Shown here: in pieces, positions 41,962 to 55,347 of the stretch
Layout: the number at the start of each line of letters is the position of its first letter
Numbering within the stretch: position 1 is the stretch's first letter
NCBI GenBank assembly: GCA_948567375.1
Contig: OX419759.1
Coordinates: 56,335,493 to 56,399,492, forward strand
Direction of reading: 5' to 3'
From: Lunularia cruciata
Taxonomy: Eukaryota; Streptophyta; Marchantiopsida; Lunulariales; Lunulariaceae
Length of the DNA stretch: 64,000 nt
The notes under the pieces: generated by a model
The model's input: only the letters and a program-made list of their open reading frames with translations
The model's database searches: none
What the model was told of the DNA's origin: nothing
Program-made: the position numbers and the translations under genes

Positions 41962-44190
41962 TTGTGGTTTGCGTAGGCCATAAAAAAGTGGCTTATCATA
42001 GTTTATCTCCATGTTAGTGGGGTAGGTTGTATGCTAGATCCGACGGATGAGATGTTGCCATGTGAGGCATTTATGTACATGTATGTGATTGGCCATGTGG
42101 GTTACAATCTTATCATGTTTGAGGGCTCTAATGAATAAAGATGACGGGGGGTGGAGAGACGAGTGTGTTTTAGTTTGGAGAGTCTCGAGGGGAGAAGGAC
42201 ATTGGGAGTGAGAGTTGTAGCAGAGAGCGAGTGTTAGAGCATTGAAGGAAGCATTTGAGCATGAGATGTCCCATGCTCTCGATCTACCACTCCCAAATCC
42301 TTTTCCTATCAGGCTTCAGATTTTACACCGTGACGACTTACGAGATTGGTTGGTGGCACGTTTTGGGTGGTATTTGTGGAGTCGGTGATGGGAAGCCCGG
42401 ATCCTATTGTCCTCCTGGTGCTTACTTATGAAAATGTCTGGGACTTGAAAATATATATGTCCTTCTATAGTTGGGCAATGCTTAAATTTTTTCTCATAAG
42501 CTTCAAGGTGGAGTTGTGGTGTCCATTTGTCAAAAAGTAAAAAGACTAAAGGACAAATGTGCAAGAGCTTGGGTACCAAGAGAGAAGTCTAGAGATTTCA
42601 ACCATCATGGGAGTTTGGGGAGATCATTTGGAAAACAAAGACCAAGGTTGGAAAGAAGAGATAACAAGCTACAATCTGAAGAGAGAAATCATACAATTTG
42701 AGCTAATTATGAGAGGGATATGATCAATTGAGTCAAGGGGAGTAAAATTCTTACCCAAGAGCACAAAGTAGACAAATAGGAGAGTTTCTTAAAATATTTT
42801 CACTATTTTTTAGTGAGATTGGAGAGAAGAAAAAGTGCTTATAGTACTGAGAGTAATAAATTTTAGTTTTGGGTCAATCTCAGATCAGATCCAATTGATT
42901 GAAGTTGAAGCTTATGGGATGTAAGGTGTTTGAGAAGAGCTAATCATCAGGTTTGGAGTTTTGGTCACTCCCCAAGATGTGGTTCAAATTTCCTTATGAA
43001 AATTTCCAAAATTTGTTGGTGGATAAGGTTTGCAACTTTGTGCAAAGGTTTCATGTGAATTATTTAAATAGAGAAATCAGGGTCTTGGATCAAGTAAACC
43101 TGGGTCTGTAGAGCTCACAAGTTAGCCCAGCTCAAGAATTGATCCACATCTAGGGACTGTGGTTGGATTAGGCTACCAAAATTTATAGGAGCTTAAAAAA
43201 TAACAAAACAAGCTAAAGTGGAAACTTTGGTTGGTTCAAGATTTGTGAAGAGTGAGATATGATGCAAAACATCATGCTAAAAATACTATCATTACCTCGA
43301 TAGAGCAATTTTATCTTGCATCTTGATTGGATATCAATTCTCCTATCTTGTGAATATGATTGAGAGTTTCAGGTTGCCACACTGTTTTTGAGGATCAAGT
43401 GTATTTCTGAATCACAAATCCGGGGAAAATTTGACAAGAACCAAGAGCAAACCCTAAAAAGAGGATTTCAAAATTATGGTGAAGTTGCAAAAAACCTGGC
43501 CAACTTTGAGAGCTTTCTTGGTGAGTTTTAGTGATCTGATTGAACCATATTTTAAATCACTAGAAAGCTTATCTCACAAGCTTTCCATTGAATTCTAGAT
43601 CACTCAAATCCAAGCTACACAAAAATAGTTATTTTTATATGAGCTGTGCATAATTTTCCCCATCAAAAAGTCATAGAAAATCCCCACATGGAGTAGAAAT
43701 TTGTTGAGATTTGAAGTACAGATGGGAGGAAGCTTGGAGTACAGGTTGAAATGAGCTTGATGATAGAGCAAGAAGGCTCTAAAGCTCTTTCTCGACAAAA
43801 AGTACAGAGAGTTGTTGCCTTATTCTTGTGATTGGATCCTCTCTGTGATTGTATGCCTATTTGTACGTCCAATTGGTTTGGATTGGTGTGCGGGTGTTGC
43901 GCTTAGATTATTTCCTTCTAGGAGTGTTGTGTATTTCTCCTTGGTTATGCTGGAAGTGATGGCCAACAGACCAGGAGTGCATGTTGTGATGACAGGTCAG
44001 GTTGCCCGGTACTACCCTTCTTGATAGCAATAATATTAGTTATGAGAAAGGAAGGTTCCAGCGATAGGGTCACATGCATGTTCAGTCAAGTCATTACGGG
44101 TTAACCTCTAGCCTCTAATATATAGTCTCCATAACTAGGCACTCTCTGTGTTCCCATAGAGAGAAAAGAAAAGTACAATAGTGTCAACTA
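41962..44190. mobile_element. Unclassified insert X in the D2 LTR
   Basis: About 2.2 kb absent from the D1 LTR at the same place. No RT, transposase or clear terminal repeats seen. 43820-44030 resembles the D leader (shared CTTGTGATTGGA, then a GAAGTGATGGCC...AGACCA block), so X may be part of a related retroelement. An AATAAA occurs near 42135. Edges are good to about 10 bp. Confidence 0.45.
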
Positions 44191-44407
44191 GATTATCTTA
44201 GCTAGAGTGGGTGTGGCTTGATTGTAATCAATGCCTAGTTGTTTGTAGATTATTGAGTGATAGATCAAGTATTGATCTGATTGAGTATGATTTGAGTTGT
44301 GTCAAAAAATTGATTACATTAGAGAAGTGATGTCAGGGGAAATCAGGTACTAGAACTTAAGGTGTTGGTGGTATCTCCAAGCGTTGTTGATCATTGGTAG
44401 CTTGATA
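44191..44407 (+). repeat. 5' LTR of D2, piece 2
   Basis: Matches D1 LTR (about 4590-4370, inverted). Ends at the A3 insertion; the last four bases GATA pair with GATC after A3. Confidence 0.75.
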
Positions 44408-45098
44408 TGTGACCCGGCCTATCTCTCATTCAAGATGAACCTCTAATGTCTATTATGGTAGCGCACCATGGACTAAGAAGGCAAGGAACCTCAACTCCAT
44501 CATACTCCTCCAAGGCTAACACTCCAAGACTCAAGACATTGCTCACTAGAGAACTCGATGAGAGAGAGATAGTTGCAAATAAAAGGATGATGAGTACCTC
44601 CTCATCCCTTGTTTATATACTTGTGAAATAGTTACGTACCAAAGTTACTAACTACCATAGTAACTCAAGTTACAAGACTAAAAGTCAAGTAAAGTCAAAA
44701 AGTAGAAAGGAATATCCATTCACATGGGCATATTCCACTAGCATATGATCTTATCTTGACCCAACCACTAAGTCAAGGATTCCTTCACATGGGCTATCCT
44801 TGGACTATAGAAGAATCCAAAACAAAAAGGCTTGCAGGCCCAAGAGTTCTCAAGTCTTTCCTCAAAGCCAAACACCTAGGAAAAATGCCAAGTCAACACA
44901 CTAGAATCCAAAATAGTGGTGCTCATCTTTTCCAATTCCTCTAAAGTAAGGTCCCCTCTATTTTAGCTATGACTAAATTTAGCTAATCATGATTAATATA
45001 GAACTATCCTTTATCTCTATGTAAATAATATCTCCCAATTACTTGTAATACTAAGCTAAATATCACAATACCACACACATGTACAAATGGGTGTTACA
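44408..45098 (-). repeat. 3' LTR of A3
   Basis: TGTGACCC at 44408 to GTTACA at 45098. Aligned throughout with the A2 LTRs, but carries the 14-bp segment that A2 lacks. Confidence 0.9.
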
Positions 45099-45146
45099 TC
45101 TACCCCTGGACTAAGTTTTCACTTTGTCCTCAAAGTGAAGGTCTTT

Positions 45147-48100
45147 TTACCTTCTATTATACATCTTGAACTTATCATGGTTAATCCTATCAAAGTGTCT
45201 TCCTCCCAACTCCTTGAGATCATAGGTGTAATTGCCCTACACCTTCTCCACTATGAAAGGTCCAAAGTACTTAGGCAAAAACTTCTTTTGCACTCTCTTG
45301 AATCAAATAGAATCAAACAACATTACCCAATCACCTTCTTTGAAAGGCTCCACCTTCTTCTTGCCTTGCCTCTTGTCATAGCTCTCCTTTTGTTCCCTTT
45401 GGGCATGCTCCACTCAAACCATAACAACTTCTCTTGCCTCTTCCAACTCCATGAGTTGATCCTTCCTTGACTTCTCTGCATCACCTCCTTGTGCTTTCTT
45501 CAATCTCCTATGAATGCTTTGGAAGGTAGGAAGATCAAAGTGAATAGGTAAGGTAAACTCAATACCATATAGCAATTGAAAAAGAGAATACCCGGTGGAA
45601 GTCTTCATGGTTGTCCTATACTCCTACAAAATTGCATGAATCCTCTTGTCCCACTGATGTTTAGCCCCCTCCATTTTTGCATCTTTGGACAACATCATGC
45701 ACAAGGTCTCTCTATCAAGCCATTGGAATTTGGCTTATAGGATATAGTTACTCTATGTGTGATAGAGAAATGTTGTAGCATGGTTGTAGTAATGTTACCT
45801 ATAAACTCTCCTCCTCTATCAAAAACCAACTCCAAAGAGTATCCAAACCTAGTGATAATGCATTCATAAAGAAATCTACCAACTTCATCTTCATTCTGAT
45901 CCCTCAATGGTCTAGTCTCAACCCACTTGGTAAGATAATCAGTAATTACCGTAATATACCAATTGTTCCTTGGGGTTCTATTGAGAGGACCTACAAAATC
46001 AATTCCACATTTCTCAAAAAGTCCTAGCAATGGAATTGATCTAAGTGGTGGAGTGGAAGTAGCTTTTCTAGCAAAAGCTTGACAAACATGACAAGTTTTG
46101 CAATAATCAAGACAATCCTTGAAAATCACTCTCTAATGGTAACTTGCATCTAGAATCTTGAAAGCAGTCACCTTTCCTGCAAAGTGTCCTCCACACAATA
46201 AACCTTCATGAAACTCCTTTATAAGTAGGATAGACTCTTCCTTACCCACTACTCTTTGAAGTAGACCATCTCCTCCTTGGTGAAAATGAATATCCTCTGC
46301 CATTGTGTAAGGTCTAGATCTTGCTGCAAGGGCCTTCCTCTCCCTAGCATGCATCCCTTCTCAATAGTTACCTCTTGTCATAAAATCCACAATCTCCTTG
46401 TACTCCATTGGAACCTCTTGAGTAACTGAGATTATCATGAGCTCCTCATCCGGGAAGGAATCATCCATTGGCTCATCTCCATCATGATCATAGGCTCTAG
46501 ATAACAAATCAACAGCTGCATGTTTCTTTTCTGGCCTATCCTCAATGGTGTGGTCATACTCAGACAAGAGTATCATCCACCTTGCTAGTGTCCTTCAACA
46601 TAAGGCTTGGTAAAGATGTACTTCAAAGCCTTGTGATCCATGACAATAGTGCCTTCCCTCCAATCAAGTAGTTTCTAAACTTCTTGAGACCAAAGATCAC
46701 TGCCAACCCTTCTCTCTCCGTGACAGAGTAGTTCTTTTCTGTTGAAACCATCTGCCTATTAGCATAAGCTATTGGATGATCATGCCCATCTTGGTCTATT
46801 TGACTAAGAGTGCATCCTATAGCTACTTTAGAAGTATCAATGTAGAGGATGAAAGGCTTACTCCAATCAGGTTTAGCAAGAATTGGAGTTACAACAAGGG
46901 ATTGCTTGAGCTCCTCAAAAGCTTTGAGAGCCTTCTTGTCCTCCAAAATCACCATGTAATCTACACCCTTCTTCATGTAGATGGTCAATGCAAAAGCCTT
47001 GATGGAAAATGAGAAGACAAACCTCCTATAGTATCCAACCATCCCCAAGAATTGGTGTAACTTTGTCAAGCTTGAAGGGAATGGAAGGTCTAAGATTTTC
47101 CTCACCTTCTTAGGATCAATTGCTATTCCATCCTTGAACATGATGTGTCCCAAAAGAAGACCTTCTTCACATCCTAAAATGCACTTCTTTGGGTTGAGTG
47201 ATGCATTTGCCTCATCCAAGCATTGCAAGACCTTGATTGGATGCTCAAAGTGCTCCTCCTTGCTCCCATAGACACAAAGTCATCAATGAAGTCTCTCACA
47301 AATTTCCCAATGAAAGGTTCAAATACCTTGTTCATGAACCATTGGAATGTGGCTGGAGCATTGCAAAGCCCAAAAGGCATGAACTTGAAAGCGTAAGTTT
47401 CCCAAGGTGTGGTAAATGTGGTGAGTTGTTGATGCTCTAGTGCAATCTTGATTTGGTTATATCCACTATAACCATCTCCAAAATTGCACCTCTCATGATC
47501 TACAACCTCCTCCAAGATCTCATCAATGAATGGCAATGGGTAATAGTCCTTCTTGGTAACAACATTGAGCTTCTTGTAATCCACACATACCCAAAGTTTG
47601 CCATTTTTTTCCTTCACAATGACAATTGGAGACACCCATTTTGAATTCTCCACCTCAAAGATAAATCCAGCCTCCTTGAGCTTATCAATTCTCTCCTTCA
47701 CAACCAAAGATATTGGTGGGCTAATGCAATGTTGCTTTTGGCGGATTGGTCTTGCATATGACTCAACCTATATCTTGTGCTCCTCCAAGGTGACTTCCTT
47801 CAAATCCGTGTAACAAAAAGCAAACACATGGATGAACTTGCAAAAAATCTCCTCAAATCTCACCTTCTCCTCCTTGGTAACATTTGGGCCATACTTGAGA
47901 GTAGCTAACCTTCTCTCTACCTCCTCAAGTGTCAATGGTGATTTATCTAGGTCCTTCAAAGCCTGAGGCTTAGGTGCAAATCCATATTACACAATGGATA
48001 CACATCTGAATCTGATTCAGATTCATCCTCCTCCATGGAAGTTTCCTCCTCCATGCTTGTGCCCAGACCTGAAGCTCCTTCTTCTGAATCTGATTCCCAT

Positions 48101-49958
48101 TAATCAGAAGATGGTGTATCTAAATGTGAAGTGTTGGTGGTGTTAGTCACAAGAACTTTGACTCTATGATTTGATGGCCCAATCCTCAAGTACTCTCTGT
48201 GCCATCTATCAGTTGTGTGTGCTGCTCTCAACCATGGCCTCCCAAGAAGTAAGTCATAGCTTGAATCCTTCAAGACTTGGAAAGTCATGAGATTTTGAAC
48301 TCCCATAACTGAAACTACCACTTTATCCATCACCCTTATTGGTCAAACTTGTTGCTTGTTTGCCATACTCACCACAAATGTTGAAGGTCTAGAGGGTATC
48401 ATACCCAACTTTTTCATCAACCTTTTTGACATGGCATTTATTGTTGATCCTCCATCAACAAGTGCATCCTTGATGTTATGACCATTCACTCTCACGTCAA
48501 TCTTAGAGGCATGTTCACAAGCCTCCCATAGTGTTGGTTTGGCATCAACCACCCCCATTGATACTAGAGCTTTTGCCTTAATCTTCCTCTTGCTCCTTGT
48601 AGAACTCAAACCACCTCTAAGCTCCTTTCTCAAGGTAGGGTTCAAAGCAATCAATTGGCCCACTGTGATATTAGCCTTGTGACTACCAACATCCTCCAAC
48701 ACATTGTAGTTCTATTGTTGCTTTGAAATCAAGAAATCCTTCATCCCCAACTTCTTCCTTGGAGTCTTTATTGTTGATGGTGTTGATGTGCAAGTGCTCT
48801 TAGTAGACATAAGAGCATCCTTGCTTGGAGTAAATCCTTGAGAAGAGTGAACATCCTTTGCAAAATGAGTTGTCTTCTTCTCTTGTGCCAAAACCTCCAA
48901 ATTAAGATCCTTGGAGTTTGAGCACTCTTCCTTCTCAAACTTGCTCTCAACCACATCTATGGATGCTATCCCCTTACCTTTGTTTGAATTAGGAGCGACT
49001 TGGGTTTCACTACCTCTATCTTTCCCTCTATTGGCTCCCTCGTAACCCCTTCTTCCATGGTAAGTAGAATTTGGGCAATTCCTTTGGATATGGCCTCTTC
49101 CTCCACAACCAAAACAATTTCTATTATTGAAATTGTTGGCTGTTTGGCCTCCTCTATATGGATAGTTTCTATAACCCTAGGCCCTCTCTCTACATTCTGA
49201 TCCACCTCTCTCTTCTCCCATAGTTGCACCACATTGATCTTGAGATCTGCAAGTTGTTCTATAATGGTTTGAAGTGGATCCTTTGGTGGACGTGCAAGAA
49301 TTGGAACAACTACTTCTTGTGGTAAAACCCTTGCCACCAAAGTATCAGAAGTTCCACCATACTTGTAGCCTTGAGGAGGATGCACAACCTTCTTCACCAC
49401 CAAATCACTCTCATCCTCTTCCAAACTCTCCTCCATACAAATTGCAATCTTGATGGCTTCAACCTTGGAAGAAGGTTTCTCATATCTCACCTTGCTTCTA
49501 ATTTGTGGTCTCAACCCTCCCACAAAACTCTTGGTGATCATGGCCCCTATGCCAACCATAGTAGTCTCCACATCATCCCCACCCTTCCTCAACACTATGT
49601 AAAATCTGGACTCTAACTTTTCCACTCTTTCCACATAGACTCTCTCTTTCTCTCCATCCCCTTGTTTGAGAAAGGTAACCTCACTCATCAATCTCTCATA
49701 ACTCTCATCTGGGAGAAAGTTCTCAATGAGTGCTGAAGTCAAACTCTCCTAGGACTCTTCTTTCCCATCTTTCTTCTTTCTCTTTTGGTATTCTGACTCA
49801 TACCATGTAAGTGCTACATTCTCAAAGAAATTTGGTAATAATGAGATCCACTCATTCTTCCTCCTCTCATTGTTTCCTATGCAAGCTCTCTTGAAGTATC
49901 TCACAAAGAACTCTACATCTTCTCCATCCTTGCTAAAGAAAACCGGAATTTTTCCCAT
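45147..49958 (-). pseudogene. gag-pol of A3
   Basis: Collinear with A2 gag-pol from MGKIPVFF at 49958. Split by stops and frameshifts into pieces: gag N-terminus (49749-49958), gag middle (from 49742), protease region (48343-48702, DGGS motif kept), RT (47174-47707, with a 1-bp loss just after the FIDDF box near 47270), RNase H (46623-47228), integrase zinc region (46133-46354), integrase core (45695-46129) and C-terminus (45414-45608). The HHCC and DD35E surroundings are partly altered. Not functional. Confidence 0.9.
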
Positions 49959-50195
49959 CTTAACTCCTCACTATCTTTCTTTTCTCTCAAATTTTTTTTC
50001 TCTTTTCTTTTTTCTTTTTTTCATTCTATAACTAATAAAGTATATACATGACTAACACCATCTGAGAATAATCCACTCTACAGAACACAAAAGGTCTAGG
50101 TTGCTCCAAGATTTCTATAGTAATATCAAATCCTATAGTGCATATTAATCTAACTCTCATGGATAGTTTATCCATAAGTTGAAAGAGTATCTCCA

Positions 50196-50672
50196 TCACT
50201 CATCTTGAGAACTAGCTGATGAAGGTGGTAGTATTTCTGTAGCTATACTAAGAATCTCTCCAAGACCCTTCACTAAAGTCTCCAAAAGTGCTTTTAATCC
50301 ACTACATTCATGTCCTTTTGGAAGTCCTTCCACTCCACAAACCTCACACAACTCCTTTGTCTTAGATCTTCTCCGTCCCAATCTTGGTGAAGAAGGTCCA
50401 ACATGCAAACCCAAGTCAAGTAAGTGTCTCCTTTCCCCCAATCTCTTGCTCTCAAAGATCAATGGACATGAACTTGCCTAATGTCCCTTCTCTCCACATA
50501 GAAAGCACTTAGACTCACTCTTTCCTCCAAGTGGTGTAGGTTTTTGGATCCTCTCAACACTCTCTTCAAATTCTATTCTAAACTCTCTTTTCCTCAAATC
50601 CACCTCTACAATCACCTCAAAGTCTTGGGGAACCTTGCATAGTCTCAACCTCCACTCTTGATGACCCTCCAT
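50196..50672 (-). pseudogene. A3 copy of the family A leader ORF
   Basis: ATG at 50672 (MEGHQEW) as in A2. A Lys-to-stop (AAG to TAG, 50475-50477) falls inside the CCHC knuckle just after the zinc-binding His. The second Cys/His cluster is kept. The reading frame is otherwise open to its end at 50196. Confidence 0.75.
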
Positions 50673-51307
50673 GTTCCCAAGATGAATCTAAACACTCAAA
50701 CATGCTTTTTGTTATTCTCAACTTCCTCAGCATGAGATCTCAACTCTGCAAAATTAACAATTCCTCACAATTTCACTCAAATCTCTTAACTAGTATGTGA
50801 CACTACTCTGAAGTTTTTCACACTTGATCACAATTCTAGAGTGTCCCTCCTTGCAAAATTTCATTGAGCCATTTGGTCTAGACACCTTTCTATTCAGCAC
50901 ACATATTTCAAATTTGGTGTGAAAACCACCCCCCTCACTTCAAAAACTCATAACTCCCTGCTTAAGAATGATCACTCTATAAATTTTGTGTAAACAAGTA
51001 GGATACAATAAAATAAATTTTCTTAGAAAGTTTCACATCAATCCACTAAAAATGAAGAGATGGCAGACTTTGTACAATTTTCCATAGAGTATGCAATTGC
51101 GGGAGTAGTTTACCCTATCAACTTTCCAAAATTCTAGCCCAATGCACATAATAGCTCTCACAATAATTCCAAGTGTGGTTAGTGAAGGACAACCCAAGCT
51201 ATCATGTGTATAAATTTCAAGTCCAGATCTCAAACTTGAGATTTTGCACAAAATCGTCTTAATCCCCAAAATCTGCAATCCACCTCACACAATCTCTCCA
51301 AATCCTC

Positions 51308-51541
51308 TCATGTGTACAAGATGTACAAAATCACCTCAAAGATATCATAATGAACTACAGGGTATATAAATGGATCTTGGTTCTCTAACATAAGTTTAGC
51401 CCTCTCCTCTTTCAATGTTCTCTTTAAGTGAGTTCTCATAGCTTCCTTCTGCCTAATGTAGAATTGAACATGGAACATTATCTTGCCTTCTAGAGAGGTC
51501 CTGGCAATGGAACCAAAAATGTGAGCCGGCCTATCTCTCAC
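51308..51541 (-). other. A3 copy of the small leader reading frame, still open
   Basis: The same 77-codon frame as in A2 (24851-25084), with about ten substitutions and no stop, although the rest of A3 is heavily broken. Starts with GTG at the LTR edge. Confidence 0.35.
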
Positions 51542-52210
51542 TCAAGATGAACCTCTGATGGCTATTATGGTAGCGCACCATGGACTAAGAAGGCAAGGAA
51601 CCTCAACTCCATCATACTCCTCCAAGGCTAACACTCCAAGACTCGAGACATTGCTCACTACAGAACTCAATGAGAGAGAGATAGTTGCAAATGAAAGGAT
51701 GATGAGTACCTCCTCACCCCTTGTTTATATACTTGTGAAATAGTTACGTACCAAAGTTACTTATTACCATAGTAACTCAAGTTACTAGACTAAAAGTCAA
51801 GTAAAGTCAAAAAGTAGAAAGGAATATCCATTCATATGGGCATATTCCACTAGCATGTGATCTTATCTTGACCCAACCACTAAGTCAAGGATTCCTTCAC
51901 ATGGGCTATCCTTGGACTATAGAAGAATCCAAAACAAAAAGGCTTGCGGGCCCAAGAGTTCTCAAGTCTTTCCTCAAAGTCTAACACCTAGGAATAATAC
52001 CAAGTCAACACACTAGAATCCAAAATAGTGGTGCTCATCTTTTCCACTTCCGCTAAAGTAAGGTCCCCTCTATTTTAGCTATGACTAACTTTAGCTAATC
52101 ATGACTAATGTAGAACCATCCTTTATCTCTATGTAAATAATATCTCTCAAGTACTTGTAATACCAAGCTAAATGTCACAATACCACACACATGCACAAAT
52201 GGGTGTTATA
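51520..52210 (-). repeat. 5' LTR of A3
   Basis: TGTGAGCC at 51520 to GTTATA at 52210; the terminal CA has become TA. Clearly diverged from the left LTR of the same copy, unlike A2. Confidence 0.9.
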
Positions 52211-52774
52211 GATCAAGGTTAAGATTTCCCTTGGGAGTGATCATGTGTAGAAGGTCTTTGAATTGATGCAAATTCAATAGTGAGGCAAAGAGTATGCAAA
52301 AGAACTGGTCAATTCTTATTGAGAAGATAGTCAATTTTGAGCAATGGTTGTCATTTTGAGCTCAAGAGGTAAAAGCATGACCAATTTGGTGCAAGTTGAG
52401 CTTAGAAAGTGAAATTGAAGGTTGAATTTTGGCATTTAAAGGCTTCAAGGCATAGGGTTGCGGGCTATGAGAGGCTACAAAGAGCTAGAAGGGTAAGCAA
52501 GCCAGCTTGCTGGCATGAGGCTAGCTAGTTTAGAGTTGATTTGGTCATTGTTTGGCAAAATCTACACACCTTGCTAGATTGTGTGCAATAGGGTTTGACT
52601 CCTAGATCTATGGTTCTTAGACTAGTGCCCTAGCCAATTGGTCCACCCTCACTTGTTATCCTAGTGATTGTTCCATTGTTATCTATACACCTATAGCTTT
52701 GGCTAGGAGAGACAATTTGATCTCATTCTTGGTGATCCTAGTAGCTTAAGAAGTAGATAACTCCTATTATGTCA
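52211..52774 (+). repeat. 5' LTR of D2, piece 3
   Basis: Matches D1 LTR (about 4370-3770, inverted), ending ATTATGTCA. The three pieces sum to about 1.09 kb, close to the 1.13 kb of the D1 LTR. Confidence 0.75.
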
Positions 52775-52783
52775 AATGAAAAA

Positions 52784-52795
52784 TGGTAGCAGAGT
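52784..52795 (+). other. Probable primer-binding site of D2
   Basis: TGGTAGCAGAGT, close to the plant initiator-Met site TGGTATCAGAGC, 9 nt after the LTR end. D1 has a more decayed version. Confidence 0.5.
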
Positions 52796-53274
52796 CAATC
52801 CAATGTTAATTTACAAGATAGAGGATTTTTTTTAGATTTCTTGTGATTGAACTCCCACCATTCTTTACTTCCTGTTTGTGCACTATGTTTGTGTGAGGTG
52901 CCTTGACTTTAGAGCGTTGGTGCTCAAGTGTGAGGCTAGAGTGATGATCAGTCAGACTTCTTGTGATTCTCTTTGGTAAGGTAAGAAGTGATGACCTATA
53001 GACCATGAGAGTGCGTGTTATGATGGAAGGTTACATGTTGCTCTTTCCCCTAGTGTAGTTGTTGTACTTAGAGTAACATTAGTGGATGACATTTGGTGGG
53101 TGTTGGCACTTGGTGGGGTACTTGCAAAGGTTTTGATTGCGGGTTAAAGTTTTTAGTTACTTTGTCATGAAGGAGTTCTTTGGGGATTTTAGAGGAGAAA
53201 TCATTGCAATATGCAGTGGGTTTACTCAAAGTGGCACTTGGTGCAGCTTGTATCTTAGGTCCTAGTGAGAGAGG

Positions 53275-54630
53275 AAATGGACTCTGAGTTGGAGTTTGAC
53301 AAAGGAGTTGATTTAGTTGAGAGTGCACTTGGTGTGTCTGCACCGTTGTTGTGGGACATGGATGAGATTTATGGGGCTTCCAAAGGCCCTAGGAATTACT
53401 CTAGTATAGTGGGTACTATGAGTTGGATGACTTCATCCAAGAATTTGATAGTTGGTGTCATCTGTCACAAATGTGGAACCTAACTTTGTTCACACCCTTC
53501 ATGGCATGTAAGGGGTTATTTTAACACTTGGAGGATCCATTGATGGATGCCTACCATGAGTTCAAGAGAGATCACTTGGAGGAGATTGAGCTATGGAGAT
53601 AGTATTGGTCTTCAAACTATATTTCCATCACTTCAGGCTCAATTTCTAGGGGTAGAGCAGTAGTACCCACAAGTTCTAGCTCTAGTAGCATTGGTGGATC
53701 TCTTGGAGATAGTGCTACTATGAGTGGATGTACTACTACAAGAGGTGGTGTAGTATTAGAGTTTAACCTCATGGTAGGTTCTTCCAATGTTTGAGGTAGA
53801 ACTACCAAGGAGTGCGGAATGATAAGTTAAGGAGCTTGTAGCAATTCTAACAGAAGGCTGGAGATAGCCTACACAAGGCATACACTTGCATGAGACGGCT
53901 GATTAGTTTTACTTAGGGAGATACTGAGGCCCAAGCAGTCTAGTTTTGGTATTGGATACTAAAAAAGGAGTTGCAATGTAAAGTCCATGATGTTATGTTG
54001 TTATAGGCTACTTCACCTACTTTGGCAATAGTCTTTGATTTGGTTGAGCATATTGAGCTCAACATGGTGGAGGAGAGAGTGGTGATATTTGGATTTGGTA
54101 GGGAGACCTCATCCACAAATGTTACTTCTTCTAGAGTGCAATAGAGTGCACCACACCATGTTGGTTTCCGAGGACAAGGTGGATAGTCCAAATCCTATGG
54201 AGCAAGTGGAGGGCCTAGTGTAGCTAGACCCTTACCTTCATTCTTGGGTCAGCAACAGCCGGTGAGTGGTGGTGTTGCTTATTGGACTTGTGGTGGACCT
54301 CATCACAAGAGAGAGTGCACTTAAGGCAGCAGACCAGATAACTCTAGTGCATCTCAACCAACACAAAGATAGTGTGAGCATTGCCACAGATTTTATCATA
54401 CCAATGACCAATGCTTTGACTTACACTTGGAGTTACGGAGTGGTAAGGCTACTATGGTAGGTGGTAGAGGAGCTCAGGGTCATGGAGGACAAGGTGGTAG
54501 AGGATCTACAACTGGTAGGGGTGTAGTACTTACCTTTACTTTTGATAAAATCATGGCTACTCAAATTGAGCAATTGGAGCAAAAATTGGTTGACGAGCAT
54601 GGGATCCACTTAGCGATCAATGGTTTGTAG
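53275..54630 (+). pseudogene. gag of D2 with two zinc knuckles
   Basis: Acidic start (MDSELEFDKGVDLVESAL), then a capsid-like region with stops (HKAYTCMRRLISFT, KKELQCKVHDVMLL, FDLVEHIELNMVEE) and two knuckles in the same frame: a damaged one, YWTCGGPHHKREC (about 54276-54322), and an intact C-x2-C-x4-H-x4-C, CEHCHRFYHTNDQC (54373-54414). A Gly-rich segment (GGRGAQGHGGQGGRGS) follows. Several TAG and TAA codons, mainly at likely Gln positions. Confidence 0.75.
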
Positions 54631-54689
54631 TAGGCAATAGCAACTAGATTGGAAGAGTTACTAGCTAGATTGGCCTTTGAGCAAGCGTG

Positions 54690-55347
54690 GTTTTCAGTTG
54701 GGGTTGTCTTATTGGATAACCAAAGAGGGATTTTTTGTTTGGTGGGAAGTCTATACACCACAAAGGCTCTTTTGAGACTCTAGTGTGCAACCCCTTATGT
54801 TGGAGAAGGCTATAGTTGTTAGTATGGTGTTTTGAAAGACCAATGTGGAGAGGTATTCATTTCAGATCCAAACATCTCTAGGAATAGTTTTACATAGTAT
54901 ATCACAAGTGGAGAGCTTGTGTCCAGATTCAGCTTGGTCATTTGATTGATAGCTCTATGGTGAGAGCTCTGGCCATTGCAACAATGGTTGAGTCATATGA
55001 CATGTTAGTTGGGGGAGCAGCCTTATACCCTATGGGTTTTAGTATTGACTATTGGGAGGAGATAGCCTCCTATAGACCAGGTTGGCAGTCAAGTGAGGCA
55101 CAAGTATGTCACCTACCAATACGCTTCAATAGTGGTAGTCTTGGCTCACTACAGTTTGGGATCATGGCGACATCAATTTCAACTTTCAATGATTTTATCA
55201 CTTGGCATGGTGACTTACTAGAGAGGAATGCCTATTCAAAGGATAATCTAGTACCAAAGGAGATCACTTGGATTTGGAATACAAGTAGGATTGTTCCATC
55301 CACCTTGGATGTTCCTTTGTGGAGTTTAGAGGAGGCATTGCTATAGT
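54690..55347 (+). pseudogene. Protease C-terminal region and linker of D2
   Basis: From 54942 the frame reads ALAIATMVESYDMLVGGAAL and YPMGFSIDYWEEIASYRPGW. The YDMLVG...L-x-P-x-G...D pattern is the second conserved half of a retropepsin (YDxILG in other gypsy elements). The catalytic D-S/T-G was not found with certainty. A linker of about 85 residues leads to the methyltransferase. Confidence 0.55.

Larger units (their letters stand above)
44408..52210 (-). mobile_element. Ty3/gypsy family A, copy A3, decayed
   Basis: A 7.8-kb minus-strand element with two 691-bp LTRs, inserted in the D2 LTR. Same layout as A2. Flanks are GATA and GATC, consistent with a 4-bp target duplication with one later change. 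Dozens of substitutions, nonsense codons and frameshifts. Confidence 0.9.

Noticed and set aside
43604-44024. Short frames in insert X as possible genes
   Set aside because: No conserved motif, overlapping on both strands, and part of the segment resembles non-coding D leader.
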